Source: Phoronis australis (taxonomy: Eukaryota; Phoronida; Phoronidae). Taken from it: DNA of 36,791 nt. The position numbers were made by a program, and so were the translations under genes. The stretch is taken from assembly GCA_002633005.1 (NCBI GenBank), contig NMRA01001238.1:1-36791 (forward strand). Direction: 5' to 3'. The first letter of the stretch is position 1; each line of letters begins with the position of its first letter. The notes below the pieces were generated by a model. It searched no databases. It was not told where the DNA came from and worked only from the letters and a program-made list of their open reading frames with translations. Below, one piece after another: positions 9,399-20,284 of the stretch.

Positions 9399-9763
9399 AT
9401 GCAGTCACGAAATATAGCTAGTGTTTTAATTTGTTTGTTTGTTATGTCTCTCGGTGTTTTACTAGCTGCACACCTGAAGAATGGAGATTGTTCCGATACT
9501 ACCAGCGAACCAGTATCAAACAAAAAGTCTAGTGTTGTTTTCAACGAAGTTTGTGTAAACGAAGGGCTTCTACTCAACTATGCTGGAACCATCACTAAAA
9601 ACATGCGTAAAATATATGCCTTGAATCGTCCCGCCACATTTTGAAACTGTAAATGCTCTGAGCATCGCTGCGTCCACTTGTAGTGAAACTGACTGCAAAT
9701 TGTTGAATTATGCGACATGGTGGCAATGGAGTTACCAAAAGAAACGTCATTTTTGTCTTAATA
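9399..9763 (+). pseudogene. Putative 5' exon of a signal/TM protein, one frameshift
   Basis: An ATG at 9399 in a fair context (G at -3) opens a frame with a hydrophobic segment at residues 7-24 (ASVLICLFVMSLGVLLAA). This looks like a signal anchor or signal peptide, followed by a polar region with Cys. The frame stops at 9642. The +1 frame is open from before that point (PHFETVNALSIAASTCSETDC) to a 5' splice site GTAAGT at 9764, phase 1. A single lost base around 9630-9640 would explain both parts. It may be a decayed first exon or a sequencing error in a real one. I do not recognise the family. The type II layout recalls Golgi enzymes, but that is only a guess. Confidence 0.35.
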
Positions 9764-11657
9764 GTAAGTGACGAACAGTCATCTAATGTAGACCAAAGAC
9801 TAGAATGGAACCAGCCTCCAATTGAAACTTCAGCTGCATTCTAGCGAGACTGATAGAAATATCCACGATGATAAAACATTATGTGAACCGATAAAGATGT
9901 ACACATGCAGATGTAATATTTCCAGTGCCAAAAAATTAAGATTTTGAAAACGGAGCCGTGGCAGACAGGAGAAACGCTCGTGTGTTCCCAAAAAGATGAT
10001 CGGACAAAATAACATTTGTGCTCCAACAAGTGGCACACGCATGGTTATCGTACTCCTTAACCACCAATTCTCTGTTCTGCATTCCGTACCTGCTACGTTC
10101 TCCTTTTTGGTGTTAGCGCAACTAGTGTAGACTATAATGAAATGGATTTCGAGAATACGGAAATCTCGAGATTAAATCCGGACCCTCAGTCGGATCACCC
10201 ATGCGTGCGTGCGTCATAAATAAGAAAGGATTCCTATTCGGGTTCAAATTTATCGGTTGTAAAACCTCGACGCTGAAAAACATTGGACACGTTGTAGAGT
10301 TGTGTTAAACGAGCGTATTTGTACGGAAATGGTGACTTAACAAATCAGTGAATTGCGTTCAGTCAAAATTAGTACCATTAAATTGAATCAGTACCAAAGT
10401 GTTTTTTTAGTTTCGTGGAGAGTAAAAACATGTTATTGTTTTATTAGCCTTCAACGTACATGATGGCCAAACAAAATTGGCAGATCACATTCACGATGAC
10501 GTCTCAAACAACACGAGATTTTCTCACCTGGCCCCACCTAACTAAGAACTACCCACACCGCCACTACGCTTATGGCGAGTTGAGTAACTTAACTTCGAAG
10601 TCGCGCTGAAGTTGTGAACGGCAATGTGCTAGTGAGGTCGTGTTCGCTGAGCTGGTGTTCGGAGCGCTGCATGGAAACTGTCCAGTTTATTCTCAACCCA
10701 CAGCTAATTAAAATATCTATTGCAGTTCATAGGACAAAGGTACAAATGGAAGCAACACATACACACAAAAATAAACATAAAGTAAACTTTTTACAATTTA
10801 CACACAACATACACGATGTAATAAAACATCGTGATGGATTCAATGGAATGACGAATTTGCACTCAAAACAGTATGTGCATGTGGCCGGAATGTTTTAGCA
10901 AGATCAACGGAACCGCTGATATGCGCACATCGAGTGGATCTTTAACAACAAAGATACTCATTTTAAAAATATTTCCATTAGAGTGAACAACACAGAAAAA
11001 CTTAAAGTTGTCCCTGAGGACATGGCGTCAGACATTTGAAAATGTGGACGTCAAAGGAATAAAAAGCTGCCACCTTTCAAGAGTTTCGATCAACGGATTT
11101 GACACACAGAAGGGTGGACGCCAACAAATATTATTGCCACTTGGGAACACAACTCTAGTGAGACTTGTCCAAAATAGCATTAACGTGTGGCGTCTTGAGA
11201 TTAATCACTCAAGTACCTTGGCAGGTCAAGAAAGACAGACGAAAAGTTGTCATTAGAGGGCGCAGCACAACTCGGCGTCAAAAGCAACTTAATGAACATA
11301 GCGTGAAGCACTTTAGAACTTTCAGTTCTCAAGCCTTGAAACCCGTTCTAGTATAAATAACGACTATAAACGAGAACAGTTACAAAATACTAAATAGCCT
11401 AAATCAAAAGCTGATTAATTGATACAAGGTGTGCTTTTACTGGACCTTTTAGAAACTAATTCCTCAAATGGCATGCTGACTTTTCAATGGGCTTAATAGA
11501 TACCAAAATTGAATACTGAACAATCAAATATGGCACTACGAGGCTCTGCACCAAGTAGTATTAAGATGTGGATCAAGACCTACACGCAGCACACATGCAA
11601 AGCAAGCAAGATAGGCATAAACGATACAGATTTACACATCAAGCGCTGGATAGTTGG
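9764..11657. other. Intergenic / 3' flank of the FKRP-like gene
   Basis: No supported gene. A minus-strand AATAAA (TTTATT at 10686-10691) is the nearest clear polyadenylation signal I noticed downstream of the FKRP-like stop codon, almost 1 kb away. Variant signals closer in were not excluded. Confidence 0.4.
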
Positions 11658-13436
11658 TCAATGTTCTGTTGCCCTGTAATAGGAATACGGAAGATTGCCG
11701 TCAGCGAAAAACTGGTCCAGACACGCGTGGTGGCCTGGTTCTGGACATGGAGCAAAAGCGCCTGTTGAGAATATATACGCTCCTCCTTGCATGGGATGTG
11801 GGACATGTTTATATATTTCAGACCGGTACACATTTCTGATATTAAGACTCGGACTAGGTGGTGCCTGTATCCAAGTCTTCTCATACAACACCCGGGTGGT
11901 GTTGTAACCGGTACGTCTCACATAGTTCAGCGACGAAAGCATGGGCTTGGGCGTAAAATCCGTATTCCAGTTGTTCGCTCTCATTTTTCTTTCGTTGCCA
12001 TTATCGTATGTGGGAAGGAGCTTACACCCTAAAGGTTCTAAATGTGTATTCCATTTGTCGGTTTCAGACTGATTTCCTTTGTAGTAGTGAATGTCTGTAT
12101 CCAAATCCCATGGCATGACGCCATTCATCTTAAGAACACCAAGAAGAGTACCGCATACAATCTCCATGACAACACTTCGCTCATTTGCAAGTTGGGCAGC
12201 TTTTTCAACGCACTTTGACATCGTTTTTAAACAACAAGGAGGTTCAGCCATTCCTTTTCGGCGTAACGGACACTTTATCGACAGTTCGTTGCAGTCATAT
12301 TCGAAAACTTTTGGAAAACCGGTAATCTTTGTGATTGTGTAACTTCTAGCTAAAGGTAACCAGTACTGTTTGACGTAAGGCTTCTCGATCACTATGTCGT
12401 CAACGTGAAACATGGTGTCTGGGCACACCACTCCGATAACGTTCTTCTTTTTCATGTTGAAGAACATTCTGTGAAACAAAAAGTCGTCCTCTTCCTTAAT
12501 ATTTCGCAAAAGATCCTTTAAGAATTCAGTCCGTCCTAAAAACGGTCCAGCCATATATTCACAATACATGCATGAATCTTTAGAGAATTCATACCCGTAA
12601 ATATACCGAAGCTCATACAGTTTCATATAGACCTGATAGCAGTTGTTCCACCAGTGCCCATTAAATCCTACACTCGACCCACCCACTATGGGGATGTCAT
12701 GACGGAAAGCTGCGTCTACAAGTCTTTCGATTCTTGAGTAATTAGTGAATCTGTACACATCTTTTAACACAACTGCGTACTTTGTATCGACTTTGGATAC
12801 AAGCGTTTGCCATGCACGTGCACTATTTTTAAAGCCTTTCTTTACTATTTCTGTATTTGCATCCGGGTCGAGAGTGTGTTTTGTGGCAACCACAACTTTA
12901 AGCTTGGGGTAGTAATAGCGAATTTGCTTTAAAAGTTGTTCCACGCCATGTTTGGAATAGTCAGGAAAATTGAGTAAAAGAGTTACTACCTTTTCTAACG
13001 GATGAGCGTTCGAACATTTGTCAAATTCCCATCCCTCTTCGTCAAGAAATAACGGAAATCCGTCTCTTCCACCTAAAGACCGACCAGCTGTTGTACGACC
13101 GTTATATACTTCAGGACAGACGTCTAATATTTTTGATTTCGTCTCGGTTTCATTTCGTGGCAAATCTGCCTCGATTTTTGAATTTATCAAGCCTTCAATT
13201 TTTGAAAGTAGTTCGCCCAGTTTTTCTTTAGTTTTTGTTCCTGCATCGACTCCCTGGCGAATGTTTGCTACCATTTTCCCAATTGCAAAGAGGTGAGTAT
13301 TTGTCGTTGGTGGGACGACTGCGCGACTACATTCACGAACAAAATATCCCTGGGATTTTAAGCTAACAACTGCTATGAACAACACGATACCCAAAAATAG
13401 AATGAGTTTTTTCGTTCGCAGCCACGGAAATCTCAT
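11658..13436 (-). CDS. FKRP-like LicD-family glycosyl/ribitol-phosphate transferase
   Basis: One uninterrupted coding exon, 592 residues from the ATG at 13436; the open frame upstream to 13475 starts with TTG and crosses a splice site. Residues 9-26 (KKLILFLGIVLFIAVVSL) form a signal anchor, so a Golgi/ER type II protein is expected. A 27-residue-plus stem leads to a glycosyltransferase-like domain (about 148-377; VVTLLLNF, YYYPKLKVVVATKH, YAVVLKDVYRF, IVGGSSVGFNGHW). Then C382-x6-C389-x11-C401-C402 precedes the LicD domain (about 404-585), with GTLLGVLK and PWDLDTDIHYY. D444/D446/D448 form the DxDxD metal/nucleotide motif. Human FKRP has the same domain order, a C-x6-C...CC zinc site and DxDxD, and transfers ribitol phosphate from CDP-ribitol to alpha-dystroglycan. 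Possible N-glycosylation sites are NYS, NQS and NTT. Substrate is unproven; it could be a lineage-specific paralogue. Confidence 0.88.
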   Translation of the reverse strand: MRFPWLRTKKLILFLGIVLFIAVVSLKSQGYFVRECSRAVVPPTTNTHLFAIGKMVANIRQGVDAGTKTKEKLGELLSKIEGLINSKIEADLPRNETETKSKILDVCPEVYNGRTTAGRSLGGRDGFPLFLDEEGWEFDKCSNAHPLEKVVTLLLNFPDYSKHGVEQLLKQIRYYYPKLKVVVATKHTLDPDANTEIVKKGFKNSARAWQTLVSKVDTKYAVVLKDVYRFTNYSRIERLVDAAFRHDIPIVGGSSVGFNGHWWNNCYQVYMKLYELRYIYGYEFSKDSCMYCEYMAGPFLGRTEFLKDLLRNIKEEDDFLFHRMFFNMKKKNVIGVVCPDTMFHVDDIVIEKPYVKQYWLPLARSYTITKITGFPKVFEYDCNELSIKCPLRRKGMAEPPCCLKTMSKCVEKAAQLANERSVVMEIVCGTLLGVLKMNGVMPWDLDTDIHYYKGNQSETDKWNTHLEPLGCKLLPTYDNGNERKMRANNWNTDFTPKPMLSSLNYVRRTGYNTTRVLYEKTWIQAPPSPSLNIRNVYRSEIYKHVPHPMQGGAYIFSTGAFAPCPEPGHHACLDQFFADGNLPYSYYRATEH

Positions 13437-13463
13437 GTTGTTCTGTGACGTTTTCTCAAGTAC

Positions 13464-13482
13464 CTGAAAAAACAAATAAAAT
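13464..13482 (-). promoter_or_regulatory. 3' splice site in the 5'UTR of the FKRP-like gene
   Basis: On the minus strand a pyrimidine-rich run TTTATTTGTTTTTTCAG ends at 13464, 27 bp before the ATG at 13436. The exon then starts GTACTTGAG. This is a strong acceptor. It implies a non-coding first exon further right and argues against any upstream non-ATG start. The ATG has A at -3 (AACAACATGAG). Confidence 0.75.
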
Positions 13483-14014
13483 GGATCGTTATGACATTTC
13501 CAACGTTTTGTATACGTACGGTCGCGCTAAAAAGGACCAGTGTACGTTCACAGATCTCTTACAAATATGGTTGAAGAATTTCATGAGACGATGTGCTTCG
13601 AGCAATGAAAGGTCTACCGATCTCTCGCCTTCGCAGTTTTAGGGACATTAATGCATTTTTTCGGAATACCTGTATACTATGGACGCAAATGCTGCGGAAT
13701 TTTGCTGAATTTATTTCGGGAAAAGCGCAAGCGCGCGAATAATTCGAGGATACATATCTGCACAATGGGATTTTTGCCATTTGTGCTGTTTATCTGGTGT
13801 AACTTTTGGGGGTAGGCATATATCTTTGAAAGGTTGTATCTTCATATTACACCGACACATCAAATCGATATAGGCATTTGTCAGTTTAATATAGAATAAC
13901 ACACACAACAGGGCATAATTTTTCTATTTGTAGCTATTTGTTATTTGGGTTGGAAGTCTAGATGTTGAAATGAACTACCGTGTTCGCTTTTATCGTACCA
14001 CCGTCTCTAGCTGG
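13483..14014. other. Presumed 5' intron/promoter side of the FKRP-like gene
   Basis: No coding signal. If the acceptor at 13464 is used, this interval is intron. The first exon and promoter could not be located. Confidence 0.4.
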
Positions 14015-14494
14015 CCCCAGTAGGAGCTTCATGCGCCAGAAGCTTTTCGGCGAATTATACATTGGTTAAAACATCAAAGTTATAAGTAACTTTTGCGCAT
14101 AGAGCCGAGGGTCACCTTAGAAGGTCGTCGATGTCTTTAATTCCTTCCAACTCGAACAAATATTCCCGTAATTAAACTTCTTCTTCGAGTAGCAATTCTT
14201 TCAGTTGCAAAATTCGGCAACAGACCATTTTTTACTGCGAGCGCTCCTATTTTTACCGCGCCCGCCAGGAGGGCGCACAGTGTTAAAATGGCCAGTTGCC
14301 AATTTGGGCAACTGAACGAAGGACTGCTCGAAGACAAAGTTTGATTATTAGTATTTGTTAGAGTTGGAATGAATTAAGGTCGCCTATGCGCGAAAGGTAC
14401 TTATAACAACGTGACAATGATGTTTTAATCAGTGTGAGGCATAATTCGCCGAAAAGCTTCCGGCGTATGAAGCTCCCAGGAAGCCATGCTGGGG
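14015..14494. mobile_element. Foldback element with about 200-bp inverted arms
   Basis: The left arm 14015-14221 and right arm 14295-14494 are imperfect reverse complements along their whole length. Shared blocks include GAGCTTCATRCGCC, GAAGCTTTTCGGCGAATTAT, TTAAAACATC, GTTATAAGTA, GCGCATAG, TTCCAACTC and CTTCGAG. The right arm has about 11 extra bases near its tip. The 73-bp centre is GC-richer. No ORF of note and no clear target duplication. Probably a foldback-type MITE. Confidence 0.8.
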
Positions 14495-15522
14495 CGCTCG
14501 TGCGCTAACAACCGAAAGCGTTCAAAGGGACTGTATCTATATTACGTTAGTGGGCCCTGATGTGTAGGAGCTTTAAAAAGGCTTCGCTAGTACTTACACT
14601 TCGCAGTTTTATTTTGACATTTTCCACCTCATTCATTGGTGTGCTTTTCAAACTGTAAAAAGCTCCCATTTTTCGTGTAAGAATTTTAATAAAGTCTTAG
14701 CAATATTTCAGACGCAGTCGCAGAGTCGAGATAATCTACTAATAGACCATCTGCTCCAAAGTGTTTCAAGTGCGGAAAAATCGTTCAGTATCAGTCGGCT
14801 TGTAAGAGTTCTCCGGCTTCTGCTTGTAGGGTGTATTTTGACGTTTCTCTGGATTTAAACGAGTATGGGCTGGAAGACGGGGTCTAACATCAGTTCTCTG
14901 TTACTTTAGCTAGTTTTTTTATTTTTTTCTTATGTGGATAGATAATTTCACAGGCTATCGGGAATGTACCATTTGTTTTCTCTAAGGATTACCGTACTTG
15001 AGTTATTCGAGATTTTCCGATAATTCAGTTTTTGTGCCGCATCATCGGCGTCCCGGGACAAATGGGTCTGAAATTTGGTATGTGGACACATAGCTTCCAG
15101 CGCTATCAACATTGTGAAGTACTCGTTTCTCGCTACGACTTACGGTTTTCGAGATATTCGAGGTTAACTGCTTAAATGGCTGTTCCTTTATGACTTATTT
15201 TAGCTGCACTTTGTTGGTACATAACATATGAAATTTACGTACATTATCCCACACGCGTCGAATCAGTCGAGTGCAATACGGCCATGTGATATTGTTTTCC
15301 ATACTCACCACCCGCACTACTTCAACTGTGCCCTCTGACATGGACAGTTCAATGTGGACTCGACTTCGTTAGCAGGTTCATCAAACTTTCCCAAAATAGT
15401 TTAAAGGAATACAATTGCAGCAGTATACATAACACTCAACATGCAATCAGATCACAAACGTAACATCTGGAACAAAACTATTAATTATATGACACTTCTG
15501 TCTCAGTTTTTGATTACTAATT
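14495..15522. other. Intergenic, no gene seen
   Basis: About 1 kb of unremarkable sequence; no repeat or ORF supported. Confidence 0.45.
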
Positions 15523-15839
15523 CATAGGCGGATTTGGGGGAGGGGGGCAGTCCCCCCCTTGGCTGCCGCAAAAACTAAAACAGAAAGAGCGTGAGAAAAT
15601 ATCTAATTTATTAATTAACACCTGTGTGGGGGCTCAGGCCCCATTGCAAGCGTCCGATCCAGATCGCCGGCGCAAGGGTTTTTCTGTTTTTTTTTTGGTC
15701 TTCCGTATGTAATTTAGTAATAGGTCCACATCCACAGCAATTCGAGCCCCCGTATATGTTACGCTAGGTGTTCGTGCTTTGCCCGGTTGCCCGAGACAAA
15801 ATGTTGGGCCCCCTTTATGATATCCTAGATCCGCCACTG
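15523..15839 (-). mobile_element. hAT-like MITE, 317 bp
   Basis: In reverse orientation it starts CAGTGGCGGATCTAGGATATC and ends with a CATAGGCGGATTT-type terminus on the plus strand. It aligns across its length with 26717-27023: the G-run, then CCAACAT, TGTGGACCT, a GACCAAAAAAAAA-like A-run, CGGCGATCTGG and GCGGCAGCCAAG. Flanks TAATT and TAAAT match at 4/5, a weak 5-bp target duplication. It is non-coding; the ADLGYHKGG-containing ORF is a translation of the terminus. Confidence 0.8.
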
Positions 15840-16020
15840 TAAATATATCGTCTGCAACTCAGGCGCCAATTTCTTGATAACTACAAATTTAATATGTTGT
15901 TGTTATTGTTCAGTGCACAGTTACCGATGTTTTCATCTTTGTTATTTCTTTTCAAGTAATATATTGTTACATTTAAAACTGTTTCTTTTATTCGAGAAAA
16001 CTTGTAACTTACACTTAAGT

Positions 16021-16035
16021 ACACACACACACACA

Positions 16036-16091
<56 letters not shown>

Positions 16092-16104
16092 CACACACAC
16101 ACAT
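16021..16104. repeat. Compound microsatellite (CA)n(GCAC)n(CA)n
   Basis: About eight CA dinucleotides, then roughly ten GCAC tetranucleotides, then about twelve CA dinucleotides. The symmetrical arrangement suggests a G substitution spread through the middle of an older CA tract. Confidence 0.97.
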
Positions 16105-17167
16105 AGGATGTGATACGCTACGTGAACAGTCTGGTGAAGTAATTAAAAATCTGATTCCTTTAAACGTACGTATTCACTCCTCAGTGATTATTTTCTATAA
16201 TTGTAGTACTTGGTGTTTAAGGTAAGGCAAGCATGTGTTGTCTCGTTCTCTGATGTCGTATAATGTATGTCCACGTTCGTCCGTTTGTTAGTTTCTGCAC
16301 GTAGACCGATACAATTAGTCCGGTTAATCACGTGACTAGGGGAGTGGGTTGTGGGTGTCCAGCTGAACGCCACTAAGAAAAACGTTTGACTGTGTCTATT
16401 CGAAAGAAAGCACATTTGGAAATGAGCCAAGGTAAAACCCTGCGAGAACCTGCACATCACAGTTACACCACTTTCATTTGGCATTGCGATGACAAATGAA
16501 AACAAAAGAAAACTCGAAATTTTCAAATTCATTGAGTCTGACTGAAACAATATTTTCAAAACTCAATTTGGAACACTCATTTTAATGAATCCCTTTGCCC
16601 ATCCTTTTTCTGCCCTGGTCCAACCAAATGGACAGTTACTGGTGTCAGACCTCGACACTCCCCGGATATTGTGCCCCTGAGGACGTCCAGATAGAATACG
16701 GCAATTACAACGCAAATATATGTCCTAGCTCTAGAGAGGAAACATGTAAAAAGAAGATGTATAACCCGCATTCGATATAAATTCATAACAAACACGCATC
16801 TAAAGCGCGGCTAAAGGCGATTCGTTGCTGGTCGCAGAGGTATGGTCCGGATACCTATCGTCGTCAGGCTCCAAAGGTCGTCCGCCATTTTCTTTCGCGT
16901 GCAGCGCAGCCACGCGGGACTTAGCGTTCCAATTTGGAGTGCTCGTCTGCACGTTAGGTACTAACCTCTCGGGAGAAACACGCATGGAAGAACTGAGACT
17001 AAAATTAATACATTTACCGACTGTTTTTTGAGACCACTCAAAAACTTGTAGATTTTACTAATGCACTTTTTTGTTCATTTTCAGAAGATATTTTCGAAAT
17101 TAAAGTTTCTTCAGACGGAACAAAAACCTACCCAGATATTGTTTATGCAATGTATCTATTTGTCCCA
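16105..17167. other. Intergenic, no supported gene
   Basis: A 61-residue plus-strand ORF at 16595-16780 with four cysteines was considered but not accepted. No other structure seen. Confidence 0.4.
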
Positions 17168-17176
17168 GGCACCAAC
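17168..17176. repeat. 9-bp target site duplication, left (MULE-like element)
   Basis: GGCACCAAC here and at 18137-18145 directly flank the element termini. A 9-bp duplication is the usual length for Mutator-like elements. Confidence 0.9.
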
Positions 17177-18136
17177 GCAAAAGGTACCCGCTTATCCAAA
17201 ACCTTTACGGCAAACAGATGGCGCTTCTCATCAATCACGTGTCATTTTATCGCTCAAAAAAGACTGTCTGCCAGAGAATCTTAACCAAGCACCCTGACCT
17301 ACATTCTGCTGCTGCTGACTAGCCACAGGTCACGAGAGTTCATGAAGCAGACAGTGTATGTCCTGATGAGTGGCGAATTTGTGTGGAAAAGAATTCTTTG
17401 TGTCCGACATTCCATGTTTAAAACCCCATTTGTAATAACTATTTATAACATATAATTAAGATGAAAGTGTTAATAATCTACGCTGTTGTGGTTGCTCGGC
17501 CTAATCGCTGAGGTAAAATATATATTTAATGAACGTTACCATGGTGAGGCTGCTAAACCGGGTCCGGCCACTTTTCCGCCCGGCGAGATTTTGGCAACTC
17601 AACAACCATAATTTTAATTAGGTTGAAATATAACCACTATATTTTTTAAATTATGCTTGAATTATACATGGTGATATACATGTTAGGTTTCTTTTTCGTT
17701 CAGTGTCTCGTTAGCCAACAACACTGAGCCCAGCAGACCGGACTGGCCGTGGCACGGCACGGCAGCTGATGGTTCACCAAGTAGAAACGTCTGTAATATT
17801 TTACGTTCTATAAACACTAAGGCAAAAGAGAGTGGTTTCAACTTATATAGTATCTATTTAACGAACTGAACCATGCACTATGCACATGTTGGTGGCCATG
17901 ATTAATAACAGCTGACTGTATAAACAAAGAGTGAAGCACTGAGCTCATCATGTCACGTTGTCACAACGGCGATGTGACGTCAGCAGCTGTAGAATGTAGG
18001 TCAAGGTGCTGGGTCAAGATTCAGTTCACACAAGAATGTCACATGACTGTAAGCAGCGCTGCCTGTTAGTAAAGCATCATTGCATCCAGCGCCATCTGTT
18101 TGCCGTAAAGGTTTTGGATGAGCGGGTACCTTTTGC
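17177..18136. mobile_element. Complete MULE-like DNA transposon, 960 bp, non-autonomous
   Basis: The terminal inverted repeats begin GCAAAAGGTACCCGC and extend 49 bp (17177-17225 and 18088-18136) with one mismatch. They are flanked by the 9-bp duplication GGCACCAAC. The interior has no ORF of transposase size, so it must be mobilised in trans. The right 345 bp (17792-18136) are repeated at 154-498. Long inverted repeats plus 9-bp duplications point to the Mutator superfamily. Without a transposase this remains an inference; other superfamilies with 8-9 bp duplications, such as Merlin, are less likely. Confidence 0.88.
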
Positions 18137-18145
18137 GGCACCAAC
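18137..18145. repeat. 9-bp target site duplication, right (MULE-like element)
   Basis: GGCACCAAC, identical to 17168-17176. Confidence 0.9.
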
Positions 18146-20284
18146 CGACACCCGTTAGACCAAAGGAAAAACGCAGCAGACAAATGAAACACGCTGGGTG
18201 CTTTACAGTTTCGGCCCACGCCTTAGTCATCAAAATATTGTCCACTTGTTTTTTATTGCAAAACAAAGTACTGAGCTCAACATTTATGTTGAAATTTTTG
18301 GTTAAAGCATTTTGAATTTATTTGAAGAAAATTAAAATATTACTTGAATTGATAGAGAATGGCCACCAATAAAGTAAAACATTGACTTTATTTCATTATA
18401 TTGCATTGTTACATACAACACAGCATGACATACTCAAAAATAAAAGAAGAGATTGAGCAATAAAGTGAAAATACAACTTGGGTATTTATTTATTTGTTTA
18501 TGATTGCAGAAGCCTGTTAAAGGTGAGAAAAAATCAAGCAATACGATATTGGGTAATTTATTAGAACAATTGTATCGAGGTTCAATGATCAACTTGCACC
18601 GACAAAGTCTCAAAGGGTTACAGTTCTGTTTTGGCTGACAAGGTGTTAACAGAGAATGAAGAAAAACTGAAAAGAAAAAAAAGACAGCAGAGATAAGTGG
18701 TGTTAAGAACAACAAGAGCAAAAAGTCAAATAAAGAGGACACAAATAGAAACTAAGTAAGGTCTATCTGGAATAAAGCAATTGCGATTTATATTCCAGAA
18801 CTGAAATTCTAAATCAATTTTAATCGATTTAATAATCGATATCATACAAGTAAAACAGTTTGTGGTTGTAGTAGAATTGCTGTAAACCACTTTCCACTAT
18901 TTTATTGGCCTTTTTCTGTGTGGTTTTCTGTTCTTTCAAAAGGCGGCAGCATATGACGACCATAGGAGTCATTATAAAATGGCTGACGAAAAGCAATGCA
19001 CAGTTCAAACAACTCGGCATAAATAAAAGAAAACTTTTGAATCAACTAATACTATGGATTGATGAGAGTCAAATCAAGTTTTATGCAGAGCATAACTTTG
19101 AAGTGGAATAATTGGGTGAGTACGACAACAAGCCGGTTTCATGCTTAGGCGGACGACCATTGGGTTCCCGAGTATACCTGTGCAGCGTGGTGTGGGTTTA
19201 GCATAGGCTGCAACTACAGCATTCACAACGTCAGACTTGATGATCGGCTGTCCAGAGCATTGAACATACAAGTAGATGAACGATGACCACGGGAGCAAAC
19301 ATAGAGCGAACCTTAGTATACACATAGGGCTACAGAAATGGATGACCGCCGGTGTCTGCATTGTGGGTGGGAATCCAGGGACCTCGCAAGGGGCTCAAAA
19401 TTGAACTAGATTAGATATTTGAGAGGTATGGGCCAAAATTGCGCAAAAGAATTACAGTGTCACACTGAGCGCCAAATGAACCATGATACTAACGCACTCT
19501 GAAAAGCGTCACACGCTCAAACATTCGAGATTTCAATAAAACTCACGAATTCCATTTGATTCACTCATGTCACTGAATTCTAAATGTCCTAGGACACAAA
19601 ATACACTTTGTTTTTGGTTCAACAACCCCTCCACCCTCAAATTACCCACGGCCTGCCGTTGAAAATGTAATCTGGATCACGTATTTCGAGGTAGGCTACC
19701 GACCAAAAGAATGATTTTCAAGAAATGTGTTAGATGGTCTGCAATACCGCGACAAAAAAGATCACGTGGGACAAAGTTTCCTCTGTTGAACAATATTATT
19801 CCTTAGTACATTACACAGGAACTTCAAGAATGCAGGTTAAAATATTCCCTTCGAGAAGTGTGGGTACATAGGAATCCTTTATTGCGACGAGACCATTTGA
19901 GACTCTTTTTAGTGCACAATTTTTCGAGTAACAGCATTCCGTGGGTGAGATGTTTGGGGGGTTAATGGTGAGCTCAACACATAGCGTATGTCATTTAGTG
20001 AATTAAAGTGAAAAAATATACGTAACTAAAACAACAAAAAAGGATCACTGAAATTTTAGGATATAATAACATCTCTTGTCAACAGAAATAGAAATAAAGT
20101 AAAATCAAACACGATATGACAAATGACATCTGATATTTGGCGTAATGAGCATGATAGGTTGTTGCGGAAAAAGTCTATTTTATGGATTAAACATAAAGAC
20201 TTCTTAAATCATATCCTTAAATTACTTTTTATTGGGTTTCTGGGGTCAACATTTTTGTCTGTCAAACGCCATTCGTTCCCCCTT
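18146..20284. other. Intergenic, about 2.1 kb without a supported gene
   Basis: AT-rich. A minus-strand ORF starting at 19361 (or 19325) has a hydrophobic N-terminus (ILRFALCLLPWSSFIYLYV) followed by QCSGQPIIKSDVV. It reaches a CAG|GTATAC-like donor near 19179, so a secreted-protein first exon is conceivable but unproven. Nothing else was recognised. Confidence 0.35.

Noticed and set aside
13437-13475. 13 extra N-terminal codons on the FKRP-like frame
   Set aside because: The frame there starts with TTG and crosses a strong 3' splice site at 13464; the ATG at 13436 has a good context and leaves a normal signal anchor.
15634-15837. ORF with ADLGYHKGG, also at 26605-26832
   Set aside because: The peptide is the translated terminal repeat of a MITE family present in both orientations.
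16021-16104. Possible CRISPR-like or coding repeat (Cys/Val, Thr/His runs)
   Set aside because: It is a plain CA/GCAC microsatellite; the peptides are low-complexity translation.
16595-16780. 61-residue Cys-containing plus ORF (antisense ORF 16577-16795)
   Set aside because: Short and unsupported by any recognised motif, splice context or second copy; neither strand is convincing.
19074-19361. 95-residue minus ORF with a signal-peptide-like start
   Set aside because: A hydrophobic start and a possible donor are suggestive, but there is no family, no second exon and no promoter; noted only in the interval description.
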